From contig VXAU01000756.1 in NCBI GenBank assembly GCA_013399695.1, forward strand, positions 328,331 to 392,330: 64,000 nt of DNA, written 5' to 3'. The translations under genes and the position numbers were made by a program. The stretch comes from Formicarius rufipectus. Its lineage: Eukaryota; Chordata; Aves; Passeriformes; Formicariidae. This document shows, in pieces, positions 14,101-25,210 of this stretch. The notes beneath the pieces were generated by a model. The model was not told the DNA's origin. It searched no databases and saw nothing but the letters and a program-made list of their open reading frames with translations. The first letter of the stretch is position 1, and each line of letters starts with the position of its first letter.

Positions 14101-15459
14101 AAACCTTACAAGCTATCAGCAGGGGAATGATCCTCAAAGCAGTTGATGGAGATATCTGAGGGGCTCCTGACTGTGTCCAGTTGTTCTGAGAAAACCAGTG
14201 CAGGCACAGCTTCCCTAGCAGGGCAAGCTCCATGGTGTCTGCAGCTCACAGACTACACTGCCCATAAACCCTTCCAGCTACTTACACTCACAAGGCAACT
14301 CCACTTCCATGTCATGCAAGGGCCTGAGGTTCATGTGGCCAAGTCAAACTTTGCACAGAAACACCAAATCCCAGTGTAAATGCCCAAGAGACCTTCATTT
14401 ATGGTGTTAGCAATAAATACTCAGTTGCAATTGAATTGCCTGCACTGATCCCTGATCCAGGCCTGTGGTTACCTGTCAATGCCAAAATCTTGTGCTTGGT
14501 GCTCAGGTTTCCTCTCTAGTAACTCAGATGCCCTTTCCCAGGTGGCCACCATCACTTTTCTTCACAGAGCATTTCCTTGTTGGTTCATGGAAAAATAGAG
14601 GTAAGCAGCTTGCTTGGAAGGATCTGTGGGAAATCTGGGCTCTCCTCAGACCCACGGCTGCCCAGAAGGTTAGAGAAGGTCGAGCAGAAATACAGGACCT
14701 CCACAAGAAAAAAGAGTGGGTAGAAAACAGCATTGGGAAAGTGTTTCTGGTAAATGCACATCACTGTGCAAAGGAGGTGGTTTTTGATCAACGAGTTGCC
14801 ACTACTCCAAAGGCAGACTCGTGGGTCAGTGTAGTATCAATTCCCACATCAACATAATCTCAGTTCAGTCAAATTCTGTTGGGTATTGAAGAGCAACCAA
14901 AAAGGATGAGAAAAATAAGGGATATAAATCGTGTCGGGGGGAAGTATAAATATATGATTTTATTTAAGAAATCAGTCAGTTCCTTTTTTTGAAAGTGCCA
15001 TTTTTATTCCTTGTCACCAAACGTGAAAAGAGACAGCTGAGGTAGAAGTGATTTAGGACTGAAGGAGAAAAATTATAGGCTTTCACACAAAACCAGATTC
15101 ATCTAGAACTGACATAACAACATCTTTGGACACTTTACAATGCATTTAAGAATGGCAACTGGGCTGTCTTGGTTGAATGCGATTCCAAAGTCAGAAAAGA
15201 AGAAGCAATAGCTAAGAAAAAAGAAAAAAAATAAAAAATAAAAGGATGAACAAAATCCTTACTAACTTCCCATTAATTAGAAGCTGAAAATATAGAGAAA
15301 AAAATGGAGTGAGGGAAATTTACCTTTCCAGAACATACACATTGACAGATAAACAGAGCACAGACAAATAAGGCTCCATCTGCACTAGCAGTGAAAAAGT
15401 GTTGTATGTGTTTTTAGATATCACTCCTAGTGAGCCCACCAGGTTTACATACTTATAAT

Positions 15460-15740
15460 AAAGTGGAGAATGCTGTTATCAGCTGGCACTTTTTCGATCA
15501 GCTGCCATTGCGCTCTTCAGTCATTTTGTTACATCCCTTAAGCAGCTACTAGGCAAATCCCAGCTAAACACACTACCCTGTAACCAAGCTATCCACGATA
15601 CTTTGAAAATCACTAAAGACCTGCTGTTAGCTTGGTACATGCATGACAATTGCAGGATCTATAAAACTCGCAATCCTCTGGCGTTTGGAACTGAAAACAG
15701 AACCACAGTTGCTATTCCGACACTGGTATTCAGACTGTTG
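15460..15740. promoter_or_regulatory. Candidate conserved non-coding element
   Basis: Complex single-copy sequence that keeps several CpGs (TTCGATC, TGCGCTC, CACGATA, CTCGCAAT, GGCGTTT, TTCCGAC) although the surrounding DNA has very few. CpG retention outside an island can reflect selective constraint or low methylation. No coding frame is recognisable. The enhancer idea rests on composition only. Confidence 0.2.
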
Positions 15741-18700
15741 GACAGAAGCTTACTTGCTGCAGTTCATTTTAGTGCTGTACATGCACTAGCTTGTGAATTC
15801 ACCTTAAAATGTATATTCACATGCAGTAAATGTAAACTCATATCCTGTTTTATGCAGAACATCTAGGGCAGAGAGTGCTTCTGCTGACCCATCTGCTGGG
15901 CAGACCACACAGCAACTCATTTATTTCACCGGCAAGGGGAAGAGAGATCATGGAAACTAAAGACTCAGCACATGTTTTCCTTCTCTCTGCTTTGCTTTTA
16001 TCCAGTTTCTCCTGTAATTCAAACAAGTTTGTCATAGGAGTAATGAACAGAGCCTCTGACACCGGTTAACCAGGCCTGTACAGCTTTCATTGGGTGATGG
16101 TGGAAGGGCTGATGCTAAGGTCATGTGTTATCATTTTGGTGGAGAGACTGCAAATAATACTGAAAAACAACCTATTTTCCCTCTAGAGGTTTCATGGAAA
16201 TGGCAGTGTTTAGAGGGGAGGGAGGTTTTTGGGGCAGACCTTTGGTGAGCAAGAGCAGCAGTGCCAGTCTGAGGCTGTAACTCAACCAGCCAAGAGCTGT
16301 GAAAAAGCCCAGTGCTGTTCCTGTCCCTCCTACCCGTGGGGTAGAGCTGGAGAGCTGGGAGGATGAAAGCATAGGTGGGAGCAAACACTCTCAGATGGCA
16401 CCCAGGAGATAGACTCCAAAAACCTCTCATTGCAGGAAGGGCCAAGGAAGCTGAGGAAAAAGACTCCTCAGCCTTTCTAAAGCTCCCATTAAAGGAAGTG
16501 TACAGAGAGTAGAAAACGCAATAGTCTCTCTATGGAATTTCAAAGCCAGCCTCGGAAATTGGGGTGCACAAGGGAGTGCACCTGATAAAATTGCTCCTGA
16601 GCAAAATGGACGCACTTGTGAAAGCCTGTGACAAAGTCCCTCTGTGCAGCAGCTGGCTCACCTACAATTTGTGCCACACACAGCCTTCTGCAGGTCATCA
16701 TGGGCTGTGGGGCACCATTGTGCCAGCAAACCAGAAGGAAATGGGCACAGGAATGAGTGCCAGAGCACAAACTTAACTTCCACTATCCCTTCTGGTACCC
16801 TGCCCAGATGTGCCAGGGCATGGATAGAGAGACAGCAAGGGTTGTAGTTTGGAAATTTTATTTTTCTTATGTAATAACTTTCTGACTGGCTCTGTATAAA
16901 TTAACTGAAATTATTGTGCATGGCATTTTGACCTGCTTTGGTGAGCTGTACAGTCTGCCTACAAGCAGTCACCTATTTTCGGTTGGACTAGGTGGGCCCT
17001 GAGAGTGTGCAGCCGCTTACAAACACCTGTGTCACAAAAGACTCTAAGAATGATGCTTTGAACTGCCTTCATTCCAGAGACGTTAGTTTGTAAGAGGCAC
17101 ATGTGGATTAAAAACAATCAAACAAAACAAAACCAAAAGAAAGGCATGATTATAGCTCTTTGCAATTCTCTCTTGTTCAGATCTCACCTCCAGACATGTT
17201 TCAGGTACATTTCTCCTGCTAGTTGTCTCTCTTACACTGTTTAAACATACAAATATTTTTGCCTCAGCTTGGAGCACCATGATTAAAGTCACCTGACATG
17301 GCCCAGTAAAGACCATCTTTACCTCATTCTTAACTTTGGCAGAGTTGCTACTGGGAATGATACTTCCCCTGCTGAAGACCACATCAAGATGATTTGTGTA
17401 TGTGCATGAAAGAAATCAGGAAAACCTATGGAATAAATATAGTGGGCAGTACACTGGCTTAGTACTTAATTTTTGGTTTAGGAAAATTTGTTTTATTTAT
17501 GGTGTCTTCCTGCTTAAGAACAGGAATTCAAAAATTGGCTAAGTGTTGTTTGCTAAGTCAGCCGGTCTGTCAGCCTCATGCTGATGATGTTCTTTTAGCC
17601 AGCCTCATGAAAATCTGCTGAAACTTGACCAGCCTGTAAATAACAGGAATAACAATGTTCGCTTGTGCTCAGCAGCACCTGTGAGCAGCAATGAAGTTCT
17701 CTGCAGCACCTGTACCCTGGGCAGAAGGGACTGTGAGAGGCTGTCCTCTGGTTTTCCCCCATCAAGTTCTCCTACAGTAGCTTCAGATTTAGTGGCAGTG
17801 GTATTTAGGCTTTGACAGTATGGCAGTCAAAATACAGTCAGGACAACTTAATGCTATCAGTAACCCAGTGCTGAATGTGGTAGAAATCCTTGCCTGAACC
17901 AGTTTGACTTGCCAGTCAATAGGATGAGTTTGGGATTTTGAGCTCTCATATTCTAAAAGTTCATAAGAAAATATCTTAAGTTTTTGTTTCTTTCTGGGTG
18001 GTCATTGTGCAGGTGACTTTCATAAGGGAGCTGAATATGCCAACGGGTGTTTTTCGCAGAGAAGAGCAGTTTAAGTTTTGCTGTCTTTACTATGACTGTT
18101 GAGAAGGATTATTTTTTTTTAATAAACCTGAGGATTTAAAGTCAAGTCATCACCAATAACTAAATATTGCACTAATATCTTATTTTATATATTAACTGTC
18201 AGTGTGAAAAGACAACACTGCTGTCAGTTCAAAAGCACAAGATGTCACACTTACTATAAAAATAAGTCTGAAAACCACTGAATAGGAGAGATTTCATTCT
18301 TTTGTTTTCCATCACGAACAACCAGGGTGATTTGCAGGATGGTTATGGAACTTGCTGGTGTGTGCAGTTTGCAAGACAAACCAAATATTACAAGACTTCT
18401 AATTGATTTGAAAAGTGTCACCACAAATGTTGTCTCCTCTATATTTTAGGTATGAGCAATGTAGAGGAAGTCATACTTTCATGAGAGGAAAATTTGAAAG
18501 TGAGGAGCAGAAACAGACTAGAATAATAGCATTTGCTCTCTAATATTGTGCAATAATCCAGATAGCAAATATAAATAAAGTCTGTCTAGGTCTTTCACCT
18601 GCACAGTAAGAGATGGAGAGTCAAGACCAAGCCCTAGGCCTTAGATCCAGCCTTCCAAGTAAGCCTGAGTTCCCAGCACGTACAATGCAGTTACCAGTTC

Positions 18701-20101
18701 TTTCTCAGACACAGCAAAGTATACTGAAGAGCCTCAGGGAGTGTAATTGTGAGTTTTAACCCGGTTTAAACCCTGGGTTTTTTGAGGGATATCCATTGGT
18801 TTTTTACTGTTCTGGCTGTGGCACTGCTCAGACACAGAGAAGACAGTTCCAGCTTCCTGCCATGTCCCTTGAACTAGTGCTTCCACCGATAACAACTGCA
18901 CCTGGTGCTCAGTTGGGTGTAATCCCCCCATGCTGCAATTATCCCCAGTACAATAGGGATGAGAACAATCCTTGCCTGCTGTCACCTCCATGTCTGTCTG
19001 CACCAGCCCTCACTGTAGGATTCCAAGCCTGGCTGAGCCTCTACAAGATTTGGTAACACAAATAAACATAGATTCAGCCATTATTTACTAAAGCTAACAG
19101 GGGCACAGCCACCTCACAGACATTTTAAATCCTCTTAATATTTGAATTTATTTGATTTTAATCCTCAGTGCCATAGAGTTCCTGTAACGGATGTGAGCAT
19201 AAAAGATGAGGAGGTTTGGTCCTTTCAGCTGACTGGGAGAAATCCAGAAAACCCATTTTATTGCTTGCATTTCTAGCACTTTCCTGTTCCTGTACAATTT
19301 CAAGGTGCACACATTCTCTCTTCAAGTAAGGCTATAGTTTGTTTGCTGAGCAGTGTCCAATAACATGTCAATATGGCAAAATGTGAAGGGAGGGTTCTGC
19401 AGCTCATACATCTTCTTTCCATCTTTTGAATTTGAGAAATGGTAGAAAGGGAGCTGATGGTTGAATCAGAGGGATAAAATGGAGTTTTGCAGTCTGGTCA
19501 TTTCCTTATTGAATGGCTGTTGCTATCAGCATTGTGAGTTCTCTACTTGTTTCAGCTGATCCTGGAAGCTTTGAGGTCCTTTCTGAGGTATTTACTTTCA
19601 GGCATTTCTGTTGAAAAGCAACAGTTTCTTCTTATTTTTAGCTTCTCAGTTCTTTACAGAAAGCCTGTTGAAAGGAGGGATTACCTTTCATTTTTGAGTT
19701 AAAATAATATTATGAAACAAAACTGACCTGGTATCTTGAATGAATGGATAACTGTGCAGTACCTGAAAGTGTGAAGATTCTCAAGCCCCAAGGAATTACT
19801 GCTGTTATGCTATTTCATATATAGGGCTACATCCTGCCTTCCTCATTAATTGAACACAACTGCTAAAACATCCTTTACAATAAGCACTTCTGCATACCAA
19901 ACATATTTCCTGGATCTATAAAACAGCTTTTAGAAAGAGAGAACTGTATTTAAGACATTAATATAGTTCCACAAAATGATGCTTGCTGACATAGGGAGCA
20001 CTTTTTGAATAATTCACTTTGAAATTAACACTATAATACCATTTACCTTTAAAGTCCTATTTACTGGAGCTGCAAGGAATTGTTCTCTGGAGATGAGGAT
20101 A
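15741..20101. other. Unique non-coding DNA
   Basis: No recognisable gene or transposon. Short overlapping frames on both strands at 16100-16850 arise in a locally GC-richer patch and give unrelated proteins in each frame, as expected by chance. The phrase AGCCTCATG recurs twice near 17571-17610. Confidence 0.45.
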
Positions 20102-20383
20102 TCAGCAAACATCAGACTTCCAGAGCTTCTTTGGTTTAATAAAAATGGCCAGATGAGTTCGTGCAAAGAAAACCAGTAAGCAATGAAAGAGGTAAAAATT
20201 AGAGAGGATGAGTGCCAGACTCTCCTCCTCCATCAGGATGTGCATGTCCAGGCTGCTGGGCTTGGCAGCAAAGCTCTCTTGCAGAGGTCCTGCCCTCGAC
20301 TGCAGCTCCCGTGCCAGAGACTGCTCCCCCCTTGGCTGCGGTGACAAGAATTGGTAGGGGGACTGAGCCATAAACTGGCTCAC
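20102..20383 (-). pseudogene. Unassigned open frame downstream of a small ORF
   Basis: A 93-codon minus-strand frame in a GC-richer patch, just downstream of the 46-codon frame at 20534-20674. Its middle part is rich in Q, R, E, S and L and includes RELQSRAGPLQESFAA. Its end turns hydrophobic and aromatic, which looks like read-through into AT-rich DNA. I recognise no family. It could be part of a decayed coding block, an untranslated exon, or chance. No splice signals tie it firmly to the frame upstream of it. Confidence 0.15.
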
Positions 20384-20533
20384 TGAAGTGATCCAGGTTA
20401 CGTTTAATCCTTAGAAAAACAAGGATTATTTCAAATGCAGAGCAGTTTCACACTGTGATTTACAGGGCCACCCTGCAGACAGACAGCCAAGCCCTGCTGC
20501 AGCTCGGAGGTGGCCGTCAGGACCTGGCATAGT

Positions 20534-20674
20534 TCAGGTGGCATCCACCTCTTCCTCCACCAGCACTGCAGGCAAGGGCATCCCAACCTCCTCCAGCAGG
20601 TCCAAGTAAACGTACTTGGTTAAAAGTTCATGTTTATCTTTCAGTTTTGTCTTTCCCTTCCACCTTTCTGCCAT
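20534..20674 (-). CDS. Candidate small ORF, 46 aa, unknown
   Basis: A 46-codon minus-strand frame starting at 20674 in a strong start context (G at -3, G at +4) and ending in TGA at 20534-20536. The product begins MAERWKGKTKLKDKHELL, runs through a leucine-rich middle (YVYLDLLEEVG) and ends acidic (VEEEVDAT), so it is basic at the N-terminus and acidic at the C-terminus. There is no signal peptide or clear membrane segment. The same frame stays open upstream to an in-frame ATG at 20752. A pyrimidine-rich run ending in AG lies two bases before the start, so this could instead be part of an exon. I do not recognise the protein. A lineage-specific small ORF, a fragment of a retrocopy, or chance are all possible. 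Confidence 0.2.
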   Translation of the reverse strand: MAERWKGKTKLKDKHELLTKYVYLDLLEEVGMPLPAVLVEEEVDAT

Positions 20675-20752
20675 GCCTGGAGTTGATGATGTGGTTAAGG
20701 CAGAAGGAACAAAGAGGCTGCTGCAACTTCTGCCCTTTAAAATCAGGTGCAA

Positions 20753-23700
20753 ATTTCCCAGTCAAACATTCACAACAATGTGTACTTACAACAACACAGC
20801 TGCAACTTGATTTTCATGCAATTCATTCATTACTTGCTCATTGGGCAATTTTAGCTATAAATAATGAGGAAAACAATGGGATCTTGGCGGAGTGCTTTTC
20901 TTTTGATTCCAAAATGACCTTTAATATGAGTTTCTCTGATTGACAAAAATTACTATGGATATTGACTTTTGAGGTAGAGTGCTAAATGTTTTATTCATTC
21001 AACATCTGTTTAGCACTACTGCCAACAATGTTTTCGGTACAGTCAAGTGACGTTGTTTGACTGAGATGACTCTGTCTATTAGGATTGCCCAAGCTGTAGT
21101 TAGTATTTTTTTCTGCAATAAGACAATAGAGCAGAAAGGTATATGCATTTCCCATTACAGCACATGCTGATATTGTGTTTATTTCCCATTTTGGTCAGCT
21201 ACAGTATAGCCAGCCTCAAATATTCAAAACTTGTGAGTCACTTTATAAGAAAATTGGGATTAATTTAACTTTATATACCTGTGGATTTTTTTTTTTTTTT
21301 AGTAAACCCTAAGATATAAAAAGGATAAGGTGGAAAAGTTATTTAGAAGCATATAGATTGAGTTATTTGCTTAGTCAGAAGATTACAGGAACTGGGACCT
21401 TACCCTTCCCTACCACTGTCATCTGAGGCTGCTGATAATCTGGGAAAGCAGGCACCACTGTAACACTCAGCCCAGAATAACCTGTACAGAGAATGTTATA
21501 ATTTCATTCAGCTGAAATGTAAACCCATTTATCTATGCTCCCCTTCAGGTATATTAGACAACCAGTCACAGCATACCTTGGCAAGAGTAAGAAATTATCT
21601 GTTTCAGACCACTAATGGGCTGTTTAAAAAAAAAATTTAAAAAAAAAAAAAGTAAAGAAAAATCATCTCTGTTTTTAGTGGCATTCACAATTTCTGCACC
21701 CCTGTATGAGTGGAGAAATGAATAATAACATCTAGATTTGACTGAATTCCGTATATCCCAGAGGTATCAAGTTTGATTCCCGCCCTTATTTACAATGATA
21801 CAAGGAAAGCATTTCAATTCTCCAAATGCTCCCTCATGTGGCTTCTTAGTACTAATACTGAAACATTTATGTGTTCTCGGAGATTACAACTCTATGCCAG
21901 GAAATAGGCTGAGACAACATAAGAGGTATTTCATGTGACCTTTGACATTAGAAAATGATGGTTCCGGATCCTACATGTAAAATGCTTGGCTTTTATGTTG
22001 TTCAATGAGCTGGAATGCAGATATGTGTGCTTGTGCCCCTGTGTTGGGGGAAGGGAAAAACCTGAGCTTGGATCAGGTTTGCCCTCTGGATTATCTCATC
22101 AGATATCATGGCAATAGATAAGGGATACAAATCTGAAAATAATGAGACTACTCTGGTATAATACCTGAAGTGGAAGTCTGTGTGCACATGTCCAAGGAGA
22201 AGTGAATTTGCTTAATGCACAGCCTTGCTTCCACAACACTTGCGAGGAAATAAATACAGAAGTTGAATAGATAAAAGGAGGTGGGGAGAGGTAAATGTGG
22301 TGTTGCTTTGAAAATGCAGCATAGAGAAGGATATCCTTCTCCTTTACCACAATTTGGGACACGATCCTTTGAGCTCTGACACTTCCAACTTGGTTACAAC
22401 GTGGGAAGCCAGTGCTGAACCTTGATGAGCAGGTGCTGAAACAATTCATGTAAGAAATACACTTACTTCCATTCATCTTAATGGCCTACTCATCTAATGA
22501 CTTGGGTCAGTGTGGCTTCTTTTCTATCCTTTAATGACAGCTCTGTGTCAGTGTTGTTCCTGGCTCTGCCTTTGCCTGTGCTACTGCTGGCACTGCGTGA
22601 GGAGCAGGGGCTCCACTTGTGGGCAACTTAACCTTGGCAGGCAGGAACACATGCCACAGTGGCTGGAGACTTCTCATTCCCATGGTGAGCTGTGATGCTA
22701 ATGAACAAGGAGTGACTAAGGCTGGACAGTCTTCTATTACATAAAAACCTCTGTAATAAAAAACTAATTTTTCCCATTGTACTTGAGCATTCGAGGGGTA
22801 TGGGAATGGAGCTCATAAATTTAATCAGAACACAGATTGCCCAAGAGGACTCCACGTTCAGCAGAATCACCTCCCCGAGTCATTTGTGCCAAAGGGAGCA
22901 GAGAGGTTGGGGTGAGGCAGGAAGACCAACCGTGTCAAAGAGAAAGGCTGAGAGGAAATGTTTTGTTGTCCATCTCCAGAGCCCTCGCCTGACCGAAAAG
23001 CATTTGCATGGTATGCAAAGGTGTATATGCAGGTGGTTTGATATGTATTTTTGCCTGAGGTAAAAAAAATAATCCTGCTTTTAAGTCACTTTAGCAATCT
23101 GGGAACACTTGCTTTACATCTTCTGTGCCCCATGAGTCATCTTGGAAAAGGCAACTTTCACCTTAAGGAGGTTGATTCTGGAGTTGCTGGCTTGTTCACA
23201 TAGAAAAAATCCAAAAAAAAAAAAAACCAAAAAAAAAAAAAAAAAAAACCAAAACAAAAAAACCCCTTCAGAATCAAAGGACTGCAAAGTTAACACTTAG
23301 TATACTTCACACCAGACAAAATATTTCTCCCAACAAGAAAATTTTGAATTTGAGCTTTTTTAAGCCTCTACATTTAAAATTCTCTGACCCTGGAATGGTT
23401 TCTTTTGAATTTTGGTGAAAAATCTGGCAAAAAATGAGAGTCATCTGTGAGCATTTTGGGAACACAGCTCTGCAGTTTTCACCAATAGAAGTTCTAACCA
23501 TGAATGTCACTCAGCCTTTTTCAGGAGGTGAGGAAGCTGGCCATATGGTCTGTATCCAGATGCTGTCATTGAAAATGTTGCAGAAACATGCAGTGTGGAA
23601 ACCTCCCCAGCAAAGCACTTTGCAGGATGATGCTGTGTCTGCAGGCACCTGGAAAAATGTGTTCAACATGCTCTCACACTGTTTGGTATCACTTCTAGCT

Positions 23701-25059
23701 CTTTGGGAAAGTAAGCCAATGCCAAAAGGAATGCAACTGTTCAGGGGAGAAAGAAGGTTTGCACTTTGGAGATTTTAGTTAGTAGCAGATTTTTTCCCCT
23801 CTCCATGTTATTTAAAATACTGTTCACCAAAATACTTTGGTTTTGATCAAAACAAGAAAATATCACAGGGTTGTTTCTTTGGGAAATCCAAATCTATTTG
23901 CTTTCATCCAGTTTTCTGACTTGTTCTCCGGGTACCTGAAGTTTTGTACTCATTGTTGAGGTAGATACATGGTATGTTTGGGGGAATCCACAAACCAGGG
24001 AAGACCATTTCTTTTCCCAGGAATATGTCAGACTTCAGGAGTTATTGTTGAACATCAAGAATGGAGCCGTTCTGAAAGAAAAATGCATGATGTTGTTACA
24101 TCTTTGCTTGCAGGTATGTCCTACTCATTGTGACAAATCATTCGTAGTATGCTGAAGCTGAGAAAAAGTGTTGAGCCCTATCTTATGGGGAATTGCAGGC
24201 AAACACCTAACAGATCATCCACTCCTAAAACCACAACACAAAATGTTTCAGGACTTACATCACCTCACATGACACCTTTCAGTTTCAGAAAGTAAAGTAT
24301 AAACAGGTCAATGACTAATAACAGGGACCGACTTTTTCCAGAAGTAGTACCTGGTTGATTATAGCAACTACTGGTCTTTTGTTGAAGACACCATAATCTA
24401 TGAGTGGTCGAGGGTAAAAGACAGAAGTTAGTCTGAGAGACATTTCAGACATTGCCAAGCAAATTGGGAGAGGAATGGAACTTAAATACAAAAAAATCAG
24501 TAAAACTGCTCCACTTGTATTAACTAACAAAGATATCTAATTTGAACTCAGTGTTAAGTATAACAATGGATATGTAATTGCAGTATATACACAATTCTTG
24601 CTCCTCCTCCATTCTTGCCTATCCAAATATCCTACTTTCATTAATATCAAGTGATTTGGTTTTTACATCAGTTTGAAATACAGAAATTATATTAAGTATA
24701 ACATCCAGCACAGTTCCTACCTAGCTAGGAACATCAAGACTCTTTCTTGGGGCATTGTTTGACCACAGGAGAAGGAGGAGCCAAACTGCACCACAGTCTT
24801 GCACTTGGATTGCATGGACAGTTTGGTGCATAGACAGCTTAGCAAGGCAGGGGTGGTGTAAGAACCATACACCAAATACCTGGGTATGCTGGCACACTGT
24901 TCACCCATTCTTTTTGTCATTTCACTAGTGCCCTTCCCCAGCTTTCCAAGGCTGCAGGCACTGCTTTCACAGTGGAGCAGTGACAGGGGCAGCCCCTTGC
25001 GATCTCTTCACAATGCTGAATTTGGCCTTTTTTACATGAATGACCTCTTCCTTCTGCTT
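20753..25059. other. Unique non-coding DNA with poly-A/T tracts
   Basis: No gene recognised. Homopolymer tracts occur at 21284-21300 (T), 21626-21661 (A with TTT) and 23203-23265 (A/C). A perfect reverse octamer, ATTTGCAT, lies at 23002-23009. Open frames such as 22099-22476 (-) and 23434-23778 (+) have no recognisable content. Confidence 0.45.
23203..23265 (+). repeat. Poly-A with CC interruptions
   Basis: Long A runs separated by CC pairs and ending in AAAACAAAAAAACCCC. The phenylalanine-rich minus-strand frame across it is an artefact of this tract. Confidence 0.8.
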
Positions 25060-25210
25060 GTCCCAGGCACAGCAACATGGCAGTGGTGAAATGCAAATGA
25101 GAGGAACTAGCTCGTGAGAACACACGCCTGCCTCAAACTCGCTGGGAGCTCCTGGCAAACAAAATGCAAATGAAATATTCAAAGTTTTCTTTGCAAAACA
25201 GCTAAAGCAA
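25060..25210. promoter_or_regulatory. Paired octamer motifs, possible POU-factor element
   Basis: Two perfect octamers, ATGCAAAT, occur in the same orientation and share flanks (AAATGCAAATGA) at 25091-25098 and 25164-25171, 73 bases apart. A near relative (TTTGCAAAAC) follows at about 25189-25198. CpGs (CTCGTG, CACGCC, CTCGCT) lie between the sites. The octamer is the known binding word of POU-domain factors. That this pair works as an enhancer is inference. Confidence 0.25.

Larger units (their letters stand above)
7761..15459. other. Unique non-coding DNA with A/C-rich tracts
   Basis: No gene recognised. It includes a local duplication of the word ACATTATAATTTTA (8630-8643 and 8679-8692), T/A-C tracts at 10285-10380 and 11066-11126, and a T/G-rich stretch near 12187-12235. 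Open frames at 13928-14233 (-) and 14465-14857 (+) have no domain, repeat or splice context that I can support, so I treat them as chance. Confidence 0.5.

Noticed and set aside
14465..14857. 130-codon plus-strand frame as a gene
   Set aside because: No domain, no promoter, overlapping antisense frames, and a composition like the surrounding non-coding DNA.
23114..23296. Phenylalanine-rich minus-strand frame
   Set aside because: Produced by the poly-A/CC tract.
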